From Obelidium mucronatum (lineage: Eukaryota > Chytridiomycota > Chytridiomycetes > Chytridiales > Chytriomycetaceae), in contig JAIVFH010000034.1 of assembly GCA_025765595.1 (NCBI GenBank), positions 124,001 through 188,000 of the forward strand: 64,000 bases of DNA. The letters are read 5' to 3'. A program made the translations under genes and the position numbers. The notes below the pieces were generated by a model. That model did no database searches. It was given only the letters and a program-made list of their open reading frames with translations, and was not told the DNA's origin. Below, piece by piece: positions 43,863 through 54,624 of this stretch (position 1 is its first letter; every line of letters starts with the position of its first letter).

Positions 43863-45044
43863 TCACCTCCTTCTACCCTTTCCCCCTTGTGTGTCCCTCT
43901 TCTTTTCCAAATCAGACAGGTACCCAACCAATGCCAAGTGACCAGCTTTTCTAGAAAGTGAAATTGCGTCCGATATTCTACCCTCTCTTCTGCATTTTAT
44001 CAGAAATTGGCACACCTTTATGTTCCCTCGCGAGGCGGCATAGTTCAAAGCCTCTGCCGTGCAACCTTCTTTTCTATTTTCGTGCAGGAACTTTACAACC
44101 GGTAAATGATTCCGTAAACATGCAAAGTCCATCGCCTTTGCTGTGCATCCTTCAGTTCTGTACTTGTGCAAGAATTCAACGATTTCCAAGTGTCCATGTC
44201 CAGCAGCATGGTCGAGGGCATCCTTTGTTGCCGGGGCATTCAGAGTCTTGTGCAAATACTGCACTACAGGAAAATGCCCGTTTTTGGATGCCGCATTCAG
44301 GGCCATATGGCTACATGGCATCTTGTCAGTGTCGTCCTTGTTGACCAATTCACGATTCCAGAACGATACAAGATACTCAATGACATGTAAATGCCCACTC
44401 GCAGCGGCTGCATCCACAGCATTCCGTACAACTTGTTGAGTCGAGTCTCTTGACAAAACAAGACTGTTTTCCAAAAGATACGACACAACGTTCAAATGCC
44501 CAGAGCTGGCGGCATTCCTCAGCGCTGAACCGTCCGTGAAATTTCTCCATGTGCTCTCAGTCAAGTTGAGACTTGCGTCGTTTGTGATGATGGCTTTGAT
44601 GATTTCAAGGTGGCCCCCTTCCGCAGCCATGTCGATAGTGAAGGGACTCAGGTCTATATGCGGCATAGTTGATCGCAGCGTGTAAATAAAGTCCAGTTGG
44701 CCATGCCGCGCTGCCACGGCGTACAGGGTAGATGAGATGTATGCAGTGAGCTTCCTCAGACGATCGTCTTTGTTTGGACAAGATCCGCAGCTGGCTATCC
44801 GGACGACGGTTTGGCTAACGTGGTTTTTGAGCTGCTGGCTGTTGCCACTGGCGGCAATGAATTCAAAGCGAAGGGGTCGTTCTCGAAACATGAATTCGGC
44901 TTTCAGTGATTCGCTATGGTAGAGCCGGCGACATAGGGAAAACACTGCGGCTCTTCGTTGGACGGTGAGAAGATGCAGGATTTTGGCCAGAAGCTCGTAA
45001 GGAAGATTGGGAAGAGGGGAGGAGGCTTCAAACTCTTCTTTCAT
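43863..45044 (-). CDS. F-box-like ankyrin-repeat protein
   Basis: Single exon, 393 aa. Residues 9-40 (LPNLPYELLAKILHLLTVQ) look like an F-box, suggesting an SCF ubiquitin-ligase adaptor. From about residue 110 onward there are roughly eight degenerate ankyrin-type repeats, each containing an A..GHL..V.(Y/F)L core (AAEGGHLEIIKAI, AASSGHLNVVSYL, AAASGHLHVIEYL, AAGHGHLEIVEFLHKY, YAASRGNIKVCQFL). Such F-box plus ankyrin genes are abundant in early-diverging fungi. Substrate unknown. It converges on the CBM48 gene with a 124-bp gap. Confidence 0.8.
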   Translation of the reverse strand: MKEEFEASSPLPNLPYELLAKILHLLTVQRRAAVFSLCRRLYHSESLKAEFMFRERPLRFEFIAASGNSQQLKNHVSQTVVRIASCGSCPNKDDRLRKLTAYISSTLYAVAARHGQLDFIYTLRSTMPHIDLSPFTIDMAAEGGHLEIIKAIITNDASLNLTESTWRNFTDGSALRNAASSGHLNVVSYLLENSLVLSRDSTQQVVRNAVDAAAASGHLHVIEYLVSFWNRELVNKDDTDKMPCSHMALNAASKNGHFPVVQYLHKTLNAPATKDALDHAAGHGHLEIVEFLHKYRTEGCTAKAMDFACLRNHLPVVKFLHENRKEGCTAEALNYAASRGNIKVCQFLIKCRREGRISDAISLSRKAGHLALVGYLSDLEKKRDTQGGKGRRR

Positions 45045-45186
45045 CTCATTTTTTTTCGTTGATGATTACAAAGTCATGCAACAGCAGGTACGAAACCTAC
45101 TTCGATCGATAAAAACCTCGAATAAGATGAATCCAGCGCTAATGCAAATCAAACAACACATAATAAAAATGATCTTTCTTGTATGA

Positions 45187-45258
45187 GGTCGCTGCGGGGT
45201 TCGAACCCGCGGCCTTTTCCGTGTAAAGGAAACGTGATAACCACTACACTAAGCAACC
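45187..45258 (-). tRNA. tRNA-Val (anticodon UAC)
   Basis: Read on the minus strand, 72 nt fold as a cloverleaf: acceptor stem GGTTGCT with AGCGACC (one T-G pair), D-arm with AGTGGTTAT, anticodon loop TTTACAC giving UAC, and a T-arm with GGGTTCGAACCCC. No intron. The A box (TAGTGTAGTGG-like) and B box (GGTTCGAAC) are intact. A T5 run about 16 nt downstream on the minus strand can act as the polymerase III terminator. Confidence 0.95.
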
Positions 45259-45443
45259 TCTGCTACTGTGTTTGTTATCAGATTTCTTGTATCGTGGACT
45301 TGGAACTAGTGTTCGTCGGTGTGTGGTGGATGTGCGAGACTTGGAGTCTTGGATGAGTATTAAATATACAAAGCAAGTCGAATTCTACTATAAAGAGACA
45401 CAAAGCTAAAAAGAATCATTCAACGTATATAATAATAATAAAG

Positions 45444-46085
45444 ATGGAGAAATCATGGGAATTTGAGGCGCACACCACCGACGAAAACCTCAAATGCGTC
45501 ATTTGCTCGGAGCCCTTCACCTGTCCACGGCGACTTGCAGATTGTGGGCACTACTACTGCGCGTCTTGTATCTCACGCTGGATCCAAGACAACCCGAACC
45601 CAGCCTGTCCTTCCTGCCGAGTTCCCATTTCGAGCCGATCAAACCCAATCACTGCGCCAGACAGACTGATTGTATCCATGCTTGATGACTTGGTCGTGAG
45701 ATGCAATCACTGCAGCTACAGAGGTAAAAAGTCTGGGCATTGTTGTCCCCAGTATCACTGTGACTTTGGTCAATGTACCTTCTTGGGATCTGACCGGGAT
45801 TCTGTAAAGAGGCATCAGGTGGTTTGTAGATATGGTGGGGGGCAAGAAGGCGGCAGCAGTAGCAGCTCTGGTTATGCCAAAGTGAGTCTTTTGAAAAGAC
45901 ACCTGTCTCAACCCCCTCTAAATTACTTTTTTTATTGGTAGCCTCGAGAGTCGGACATGGCGATGGAAGAAGGACCTTGGTTTACCAAACCAGATAATGT
46001 AATTGCTGCAGGTGTCGTTGTTGCAGCAAGTTTGATTGGCGGTTTGATTTTGGGACGGAATATTGGTAAGAGGGAACGCGACTGA
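45444..46085 (+). CDS. RING-finger membrane protein, probable E3 ubiquitin ligase
   Basis: Exons 45444-45881 and 45942-46085; 193 aa. An N-terminal C3HC4 RING covers residues 18-61: CVIC, CGHYYCASC and CPSC spacing is regular. It is followed by a TRAF-like Cys/His segment (VRCNHCSYRGKKSGHCC and CDFGQCTFLG) and a Gly/Ser linker. The second exon adds one C-terminal hydrophobic helix (IAAGVVVAASLIGGLILG) and a short basic end, so the protein is likely tail-anchored with the RING in the cytosol. Substrate and membrane are not deducible. Confidence 0.75.
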
Positions 46086-46182
46086 AAGTAAGACAAAGAC
46101 GACGGTGTGTTGAATAAAAGTTTAAAAACGATAAAAAAAACCATTAATGGCAATCTAAATACTGAAATTACTTTATTTTCCC

Positions 46183-46866
46183 TTAATCAGCGGCTGGTGC
46201 AACGTTATCCGCGCGAGTAACAACAACTGTCGGTCCTTGAATATCCGATGCGCTGAGTAGAGCAGACAATAGATCGGCAACGCCATCATTTTCAAGTCCA
46301 AGTTCTTGAAGAGTTGGTAACAAGAAATGGCCGAATTCACTCTCGGCCGGCGGGGCCAAGTGCCCATAAATGACTCCCGTCAGATCGATATTTTCCTGGC
46401 CGACTTCATAATGATAATCTGGATCAATTCGTAACTCTTGCATTTCTAAAGTTGCAGAGTTGGCATTCATTTCGTTTTGACTCGACAATCGGACAACATT
46501 CACGTTGGGCAGATTTCTGAGTCGCCTCATTCTTCTTCTGGATCTCCTTACTTCTCTGGTTCTTGAAACGTGGGACTTTCGTCTATTGTCATTGCATTCC
46601 TCGCGGCTGGCATGTTCTGCAGAAACAGCAACTCCATTTTGCGGAAAACCGACTGCATTTGATGTATTGGACAGGTTAAAGCCGAAATGGTGTGTTGTAG
46701 TAGCAGTAGGGGAGATTTGTTGTTGTTCAGGAGGAATCTGCATGAAATACTGAAATGGGATCATCATGGTCCTCATTGGAGGATTCATATTCAATCTTGC
46801 TGCGCTTGTTTGAGCTAATATTTGATCAGGAGCATGTTGTGGATGGTTGGATGGAGTTTGTGGCAT
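46183..46866 (-). CDS. Hypothetical 227-aa protein
   Basis: Uninterrupted frame. N-terminal third rich in Pro, Gln and Thr; a strongly basic stretch at about residues 103-121 (RTREVRRSRRRMRRLRNLP) that could be a nuclear signal or RNA-binding patch; then an acidic C-terminal half with hydrophobic helices (FGHFLLPTLQELGLEN, LLSALLSASDI). No family recognised. It converges with the RING gene, 97 bp apart. Confidence 0.5.
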   Translation of the reverse strand: MPQTPSNHPQHAPDQILAQTSAARLNMNPPMRTMMIPFQYFMQIPPEQQQISPTATTTHHFGFNLSNTSNAVGFPQNGVAVSAEHASREECNDNRRKSHVSRTREVRRSRRRMRRLRNLPNVNVVRLSSQNEMNANSATLEMQELRIDPDYHYEVGQENIDLTGVIYGHLAPPAESEFGHFLLPTLQELGLENDGVADLLSALLSASDIQGPTVVVTRADNVAPAAD

Positions 46867-47375
46867 TCAAGGTAATCTCAAATCAAAAGAAAGTAAGCCT
46901 TCAAGACCAGATGAATGCAAGTGTTACTCACTTGTCGCGAATGTTTTTTTGTTTGGATTTTGATTGACAGGAGAGCTTTGCGATGTTGGATTTTTGCTTG
47001 GTTCTTTTTTGACAGGTTATTTTTGGAACACAGGTTTCATTCCGCCATCATTCCGCTGGCAGAATTTTGCGACTACTTACTAAATATTATTTAAGATTTA
47101 TAAAGATTGAGCGTGGATTGAAAGAGAATGAATGATATTAATGCATGAGTGTATTTCGCAAAATTGCAAGTCCGAATTCTAAAATCGAGTCTGTGAAGAG
47201 ATCTCGCTTTTTCATGCAATCAAGCAGAAGCCTCTCAAATGAGGCAGTGAGAGATGTTTAACGATGTGGGCACTCGAGGCGCCTCCTCGTCCTGCTTGTT
47301 TCATTTCATTAAAAGTATTTTACAATTTTACAACGGCAAAGTTGTTTCGTTTCGGCTTGTTTTTTGTTTCACAAA
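46867..47375. other. Divergent intergenic region
   Basis: About 500 bp between the hypothetical gene (-) and the Sec9 gene (+). It is AT-rich with no open frame of note. It presumably contains both promoters; no recognisable operator or RNA gene. Confidence 0.5.
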
Positions 47376-48489
47376 ATGAGTTATCGCAGCAACAACAACA
47401 ACAGCAACGGCGGCAACCGCTCGCGATCGCGCGACCGCAACAACAGCGGCAACAGCGGTGGCGGCAAGTGGGCGCAGGCGGCGGCGGCGGCCGAGGAGCA
47501 GCAGCGCAGCGGCGGCAGTGCGCGCTACGCCGGCTGGGAGAATGTGCACGAGGAGGACGAGAACCACGGTGCGCCTTGATTTCTTTTCTTTTCTTTTCTT
47601 TTCTTTTTTGTTTGTTGTTCTAAGACGGAACGCAACGCCAGACGACGAGGGCTGGCTCGCCAGAAAGACTCGCGCCGTGCAGAACGACTCCGTCAACACC
47701 ACCCGGCGCGCCCTGCAGAAGGCGCGGGAAACGGAAGAGCTGGCAGGCCGAAGCTTGAACCAGTTGAACCAACAGAGTGGTACGTGGGTGTTGTTGATCA
47801 AAGTGATTCAAAAGGAGGCGGATCATCTAGCTTACCCCTGACATGTTTCAGAACAACTGCATCGCATTGAACATCGATTGGATGCCGCTGATAGTCACGC
47901 CAAAATATCTGAAGCAAAGGCTGGCGAGCTCAAAGCCCTGAACCGTTGGTTCTTTTTACCCACATTTGGTGCTTCAAAGAAGGCCGCATCTGCCGAAGAG
48001 AAATACAAGGCTGAAATGGCGGAAAATGAACGGAGAGACGCCGAAAGGCGTGAAAATGTCAGAAATGGTGGTGGATATTACAGCGGCTCCGGTGGTGGAA
48101 GCAGTCGTGACGTGAGGGGGGAACGTGGTGACCGGGACCGGGACCGGGACCGTGGAGACAGAGACTACCGTAACGGTGGAGGAAGTGGAACAGGAAGAAA
48201 CGGAGGTGGCAGAAGTGGCGGTGGCGGCGGCGGTGGTTATGGAAACAGCTATTCCACTCCTGATGGATTGGACAGAGATGAGCTGGAAGAAGAAATTGAC
48301 AGCAACTTGGATGAAGTTTCTTCTGCTTTGCAAAGGTTGAAGATGATGGGTCAAACTATGGGTCAGGAGATTGAAAGCCAGACTTCTCACATTCGGGGCA
48401 TTAACGACAAGACAGACATGGTCCGAGATCGTGTCGACAAGGTCAACAGGGATATTTCGAAGATTAACGGGAAGCCCAAAAAGAAGTGA
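47376..48489 (+). CDS. SEC9: Sec9/SNAP-25-type Qbc-SNARE
   Basis: Plasma-membrane t-SNARE that donates two helices to the exocytic SNARE bundle. Exons 47376-47568, 47642-47779 and 47852-48489; 322 aa. The first SNARE helix follows DDEGWLARKTRAVQNDSVNT and RRALQKARETEELAGRSLN; the second is LDRDELEEEIDSNLDEVSSA to SHIRGINDKTDMVRDRVDK, with the Gln of the zero layer in EIESQ. The N-terminal 60 residues are Asn/Ser/Gly/Arg and Ala-rich, from a GC-rich first exon. The inter-helix linker has RD repeats and Gly runs and no Cys for palmitoylation. The exon 2 acceptor was chosen because only it keeps the SNARE frame. Confidence 0.85.
47581..47609. repeat. TTTTC pentanucleotide tract in Sec9 intron 1
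   Basis: About five copies of TTTTC followed by T6. It lies in the intron between 47569 and 47641 and supplies a polypyrimidine tract upstream of the chosen acceptor. Confidence 0.7.
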
Positions 48490-48615
48490 TTGAATTTTTG
48501 ACGTTCATTTGTCCAAACTGCATTTCCACATAAAAGTGACTTTTTTTTTTCTCCTTCAACGTATTTTCTGCACAAAAGAGGAATTTTTATTCCCAACACG
48601 TATGGGCGTACCATT

Positions 48616-51124
48616 TCAAGAACATACAGCATCCAGCGATGCATTATAAACATTTCCATAAGCATTTCCCATGACTTGATGAGCTTGGCACTCAATAATA
48701 CTGTTTGGCAAACAGCGTTCGATATCAGGGGAATTCAGGAACCAATGAGGAAAGGGAATAAGGTACCCCGCAACCATTTGTGAGAGCAAGAAAATTAAAA
48801 GCATCACAACAGTACATCCGGCATCAAATGCTGCGGATGTAACATACGCATACGTGTACCACCACGCCGTGCGATATTTCTTGATGTAATAGTTGAAGAG
48901 GACGGCTACTAGCAGTGGAGTTATGAGGTCTGAGCGACGTGTCCCAATTTGCGCAGGGAATATAAAAATCAACGGAATGTTGATCAAGTGCCAGAATGAG
49001 GTCGGGTTCAACTGGTGAAGAATCCAGGGAATGACAGGCAAGGCAAGACCCAAGGGAAATCCAATGAGTGTTGAGAAGTAAGGAGATCCAGGGCCAAAGA
49101 ATCGGGCAGGTCCGATAGCGCCCCACATTGCAGCCCCAGATATGTAGATATTGTAATTATTTGCTGTTTTTTTTTTTGGAGTGACATATTAGTCCATTGA
49201 ATGACTTCTTTTTTTTTGAGGAGTCATATTTCACTCACAGTTCCAAGCTCCCGATGAGGACTGCAGATTCCACGTAGAATCCGTTTTTCCAAACCAATTA
49301 AACATTATAATGGTTGTTCCAGTCGAAACTATTGCCCCCAAGATCGCGGCTACCACTTGCACGACAAACATGCTCCTTGGAGGAATCTTCATGTAATGCC
49401 CTAGCTTCAAATCCAAAACAAATGAAAGACCTTGATACATTGACATCAAGGAAAGGGTTTTGAACGCCATGACTCCAGAGATATTCCCAGGAATCAGAAA
49501 CCCAATAATCATCTCTGCAATCACACCCAACCCGAGCTGCTGCCCTGAAATTGCTTGAATGATTCCAAATGGAAGAATCGCAAGGAGAACCAACCCAATC
49601 GCAAGAAACGTGCCCCACCACGGCAACTGGAACCCCCCAAAGTATCCAAGAAGGATCGACCCAGCACTACACACACCAATCAAACCATAAAACCACCAAT
49701 CTGGTACTTGTTCATAGTTTTCCATCATTTGGACGTGAACATCGTCCATATCCAATTCCGCCAATGAGGTTCTAAACCGAATCCACAAATCTCTGCCATA
49801 CCACAAAAATACGTGAACAAGAACAGCTACAAACACTAAGAAAGAGTTGGCCCATTCCACCGCATAATACGTTGTAATATAAATTGGCTTGTTGGCTTCA
49901 TAAAATGGGGTATTCAACACCCAGGTTTGATTATCATCCTTCCCCAAGAAATTAAGACGAGAAACCGGGATCCCATTCTTGTTAAAAGTGGCGCCTGAAT
50001 TCAAAAGGAATCCATATGCGCTGCTGGAAGCCCCCAGTTTCTGATCCATCCCAAACGCATTCGCAGACCAAAGGATCGGAACAATCACCCAAAGAAACAA
50101 GTAGAGACCGCCAAACATATTCAAGGTGGCCCAAAGAGGGGTTGTGATGGGGTTCGTGGCAGATATCAAACTCCAATCCAAAGTGAAGGAAAGGAATCCA
50201 ACTCCCGCACCAGGGGCTGTAGACCCTAGAAGAACAGCGATTTTGTTGCTGGTTGTGAACCAACACAGAACAGAAAGCGCAGCTAGGGCAGGGGCAACGT
50301 AACCAGGTAGAATTTGCCAAAAGAACATGAGGAGGGCTGCCAAGACAAAGTATCGCGATCGCACCATTGGATACAGAGAATCCAAAGAATCATCGGCTCT
50401 ATGCAATGCGCGTAACATGGCAATAATGCTGAAATTGCCTGGCCAACTCATTGTTGCAGGTCGAACAAGGAATCGCCTCGTTAAACCGGCAAATCCATAA
50501 CCAAAACATTGAGTGATTATAACGAATGCAAAGCATGAGACAAGAGTGAGTTCTTGTTGAAGGAGATACTTTTCACCGACAATGTTATTGATCGCATACG
50601 GAATAGTCGCCATTGTATTGATCATGACGTATATCAAAGCATGTTCTTTGATGCTAAATGGAGCTGGGTTGAGAAATCCGCCATTGGGCAAGATCTTTGA
50701 TAGTAGAACGCCGAATGGGTAAGCGACAAGAGTTGCCACAAGAGAAGATATCGCAAAAGAGCTTGTGTGAAAGGAAAAGACAGTGTTTCCAATCGAGAGA
50801 AGAGATCCAAGGAGAAGGCCTATGATCCAGACCCTAAACGTGAGCGCCGGTAATGATGGATCATCGGTTCTAGGCACAAGACAGTTTCTAAAACACACAG
50901 AGAGGGTCAGGACCCAAACCGCAAAAAAAAATATCGAGATACTTATAGTACATTGTTGCATAGATTGAGTTGCTGTCATCGACATCTTCTTGTTCGGGCT
51001 CTCTTTCATGATCTATTGACACTTTTGAATTGCCATTGTTTCCAGCAAACCCATAAAGACCAGGCGTCACTGAGCGTGAGCCATTTGAATCTTGAATAGA
51101 ATAGCGCCGTTGCTGGTAAGCCAT
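48616..51124 (-). CDS. OPT-family oligopeptide transporter, copy 4 (divergent)
   Basis: Fourth OPT gene, away from the array and on the other strand. Three exons: 51124-50952, 50887-49239 and 49163-48616; 789 aa. Introns that interrupt the membrane domain of copies 1-3 are absent, but the first intron after the acidic N-terminal tail (SIYAT-I junction) and the late one in the WNS loop are at homologous sites. The tail is only about 58 residues, starting MAYQQRRYS and lacking the FNAYSVPV segment. Transport motifs include RRFLVRPATMSWPGNF, ISGQQLGLGVIAEMIIG and KIPPRSMF; NPG is NPA here. Substrate range may differ from the array. Confidence 0.9.
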
Positions 51125-51285
51125 AAGTAGATCGAGTGAGGTCCTGACTCCTGGGCTTGTGCGTCTAAAACTTAATTGAAAAAAACACAATTAAAAAAGT
51201 ACCAGACTATAATTCGTTTTTTTTTTATTTTCAGCAGAGAGAGAAGAAAGGATCCGTAAAAAAGAAAAAATCTGATGCACTTTCT

Positions 51286-52277
51286 TCAACCGTCAATTTC
51301 GTCATCAGAACCGTCGTCGTTATCCCAAGATCCCTTCTTACGGTTTGGCATACGAATTCCTTGTTCGATGAACTATTGAATGAGTAGGAGAGTTAGGAGG
51401 CACCCGCCTCAGAGAGATATTTAACAGAGGAAACAAACAACGTACAGCTGTAACAAGTTCGCTTGGCATGACTGTTCCAGGAAAACTTTTGCTGCTATAA
51501 ATAGTGAACGGGTTGCTCATGATGCTCGTAATTACACTCATTTTTCCGCGATTCAAGATTCCAGTCTCAGCCATCATGTTGTATAAATAGAATTTCAAGC
51601 GGAATGTTCCATGAATACGGACACTAAGGTCGCTCTATAATTTTTTTTAAAAAAAAGAAAGTAAGTCAAGAAGTAAGTACACTGTGATGATGGGGTGGAA
51701 GGCCCGATTTGATGAGTTGGCAACCCCATCACCACCACGAAAATCTTTTTTCGTAGTCACTCACAAAGATGAAATATATTCCAGGGATCCCATTCTGATC
51801 TCTTAGGACCATACTTGATGAAAAAATGTTTCCAGCCAGTATAGACTTTTCAGTTGGGATGTTAGCGTGTGATAAAACAGCTTCTGTGCCGTCTTCATTC
51901 CACAGCTCTACTCTGAGCACAAAAGAGTCTGTGTACAGCTCTCTGCGGCATATATCGTTGTTTTTGTTATAAGACGGGGGGTTGACAAATCCCAGTGTTG
52001 AAAGTGTGCTTACGCAGGGGGCAGGCTCTTCCCGCCTTCTTTGACCTGAAGCGACAGAATCGGAGCCTAATGACACAACTTAAGCAAATCAAAGCCACTA
52101 TAAGCGCATGTGCTATATACCGGATTGAGCGGCCTTCGGTCTTTGTCACCAACTCCACACGATCGACCATGAAGAGGATGCTGCCACATGTCTTAATAGA
52201 GCGACAAGAACGATAACGCGACTCACCGACTGGATTTCAATCTCAAACTGTGCCGTGGCGCTCAGAGCCATGTCCAT
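51286..52277 (-). CDS. Velvet-domain developmental regulator
   Basis: Velvet proteins (VeA/VelB/VosA) are NF-kappaB-fold fungal DNA-binding regulators linking development and secondary metabolism. Five exons fit: 52277-52227, 52180-52121, 52025-51765, 51634-51446 and 51372-51286; 215 aa. The domain begins FEIEIQSHPLHGRSCGVGDK then DRRPLNP, matching the QxPxxARxCGxGDKDRRPxxP signature, continues with SFVLRVELWNEDG, and ends SDLSVRIHGTFRLKFYLYNM, MSNPFTIYSSKSFPG. It is short, mostly the domain itself, with an acidic end. Three acceptors were inferred from the family pattern. It is divergent from the zinc-cluster gene at 52624. Confidence 0.85.
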
Positions 52278-52623
52278 TTGTGTGTCTTTTACTGTAGTTT
52301 TGACAATAAAAGTTTGAAATGTAAATAACAAAAATAAGAGAAGAAAAACTATACTAAGGAAAAAGGCCAGAAAAAGACTGGGAGGGGGGAATCGCACTGG
52401 TTTTTCTTATTTTTAGTCTCGTTTTGCATTCGGTACTTAAGAAAAACGGGCAGTTTCTTCAGCCTACACAACTATATTAATTGAGCAATTGCCAATTCGC
52501 GACCTTTGTTTCTTCCTGTGAAATTCATTTGAGGATGTAGCGTTTGAAATAGGGCAATTTTTGATATCTGCAATTTCTTTATTATTGCAATTACATTTTT
52601 TTTCTGCAAGCCTGTTTCAAGCA
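52278..52623. promoter_or_regulatory. Shared intergenic region, velvet and zinc-cluster genes
   Basis: 346 bp between two divergent regulatory genes, presumably holding both promoters. AT-rich, with poly-A/T runs; I find no clear CGG triplet pair of the kind zinc-cluster proteins bind. Confidence 0.5.
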
Positions 52624-54570
52624 ATGCACTCTCAAAACTGTTTCCGGTGTCGTCGCCAGAAGAAGAAATGTGATCGACGGATTCCCTCATGCGGCCGGTG
52701 TGAGCGCACGCATTTGACGTGCCAGTATCCAAATCTACCTACAAGGAGACTCGAATCTCCAGAAATCATCAACCCAAATCAGCAAATAGATCTAAGCGCT
52801 GATTTTCCAATCGGTTTAAGAACAATATTTGACGCAGCCTTGCGTCCCTTGGAAGAGCACACATCACACACAAGCTGCTGGATCATCAATAATCCCGATT
52901 TGCAGCCAACGTTTGAAGATTGGCTCTTGGTTTATGCTCACTTCACCAAGAATCACACCGTTTCTCCAATATTCTTTTCAAACGATCGTTCTCGATTCTT
53001 GGATTCGTTTTTTCAACAGCCTGCGCCAATACGGTACGCTTTCACTTGCAGATTTTTTATCATTGTTCTAATGATCAACAAAGGCTAATTCAATGTGCTA
53101 TCGCCGCCTTCCACCGGCTATATGACCATGATACCGCTTTATCATACTACAGCCGGGCGCGGAAGGCGGTTTTACTGGCGGCATCAGAACCACCGTCTTT
53201 CGAAACCTGTCAAGCCTTATATTTCACGAATCTCTTGGCACACTGTGAGACTCAAATTTCAAAAGGAAATCACTCTAAATTGGATTCAATTATCAGGGAA
53301 AGGTCAACCAGATATTGGAAAACCGTTTCTCGCGGTGGGTCTTGAAATGGCTGCAACTCTTCAGTTAGATGTTGACCCGGACGAATCCCCTTGGCTTTAC
53401 CATCTCAACCTTTCCGAGAGACAAAAGGAGGAACGGAGGCGTTTATACTGGAGTTTTTACTGGTACCTTTCATTTGAACAAGCGACTTCCAGCGAATGGC
53501 AAGGTTATTCTTTTCGCCACCAGTCTTCTGTCAAACCGCCAACTCAGCCCATTAATGACCCATTACCCGTGTTTACTGTCGTTCAACCTTATGAATGCGT
53601 ATGCGAACTATATAACTTGATTGGGGAAATCAAACGGCACCACTCGAGTATTCCCAAGTCAATCAAAGAACTCTTGGAGGACAATGCAGCTGCGAGTTTT
53701 GAAAAACTACATTCTCGGTTGATATCAATACATTCACGGGCTCCTGCAGCATACATTCTTATTTCTGAATCAGCCGAATCGATATCGACTGCAGATCATG
53801 CCCGCTTTGTGAAACAGTTGCGCCAAATGACTTCTGGCGAGATATCTTACGCCATTGGATTAAATCTCGATGCATTGGCGAGCATATCGATTCTTCATCG
53901 TCCACGGCTATTTCTCACAATGTTGAAATCATACACACCATTGTATTTGAGTTTGCAACACCAGCAGGTGATTGTGGATTCAATCAAACAATGCCTAGAG
54001 TCGGCATATCGAATTGTGAACTTTCTAGATTTTTTATTGACGTTTTCGTCTGTCGAAAATCAAGAAAATATAGACGGCGGTGATCAGTCCCTAGCTCGAG
54101 ACTGTCAACCATTTTCGTTGAATGTGTATCCTGCTTTTGAAGCGATGCTTGTCTTTTGGTTCATAGCGTGTAAAATGAAATCCATGTGGAAAGTTCTGGT
54201 GGATGCCGCGTTACCGTTAACTTTGATTCAACAACTCCAAAGAGTTGTTGAATTTGTCGAACGGGAAACCATTCAAGCGAATGTATCCAAGGCAAATGCC
54301 GGTACATTTACTCCCATTTCAGAGGGTATGAAATCAATGCTCTTAGAATTGAGTCAAGATACCCAAGAGAAGACCGTTAATGTTGATGTTTTGGAGTTAG
54401 CTTTGCGAGTGGTTTCGCTGGATGGGGTGGGAAACGAGGATGGTTCTGGTGATGTCTTAAAAGAGCCACATTGCTATCTAGGGCTCCTCGGTCTGGAAGT
54501 TGCAGGAGGAATTAGGTGGAAAGGCCGCTGCGAAGAGAGTTGGAGACTATTTTGGAAACTTCACTCATAA
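52624..54570 (+). CDS. Zn(II)2Cys6 transcription factor
   Basis: Fungal binuclear zinc-cluster regulator. Exons 52624-53033, 53084-53244 and 53297-54570; 614 aa. Residues 6-33 carry the cluster with CX2CX6CX6CX2CX6C spacing, starting NCFRCRRQKKKCDRR. After a linker comes the fungal-specific middle homology region, with PIRLIQCAIAAFHRLYDH and WKGQPDIGKPFLAVGLEMAA, and the conserved DPDESPWLYHLNLSERQKEE RRRLYW block. The C-terminus (CYLGLLGLEVAGGIRWKGRC) is repeated almost exactly in the next gene. It is the upstream member of a tandem pair separated by 54 bp. Target genes unknown. Confidence 0.9.
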
Positions 54571-54624
54571 AAATCAACTGTTCGCTTTCTCAATCACCAC
54601 CGACCAAAACACACTACAAACCAG

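Noticed and set aside
47628..47641. Alternative acceptor (TAAG) for Sec9 exon 2
   Set aside because: It shifts the frame away from the SNARE helix; the CAG at 47639-47641 keeps it.
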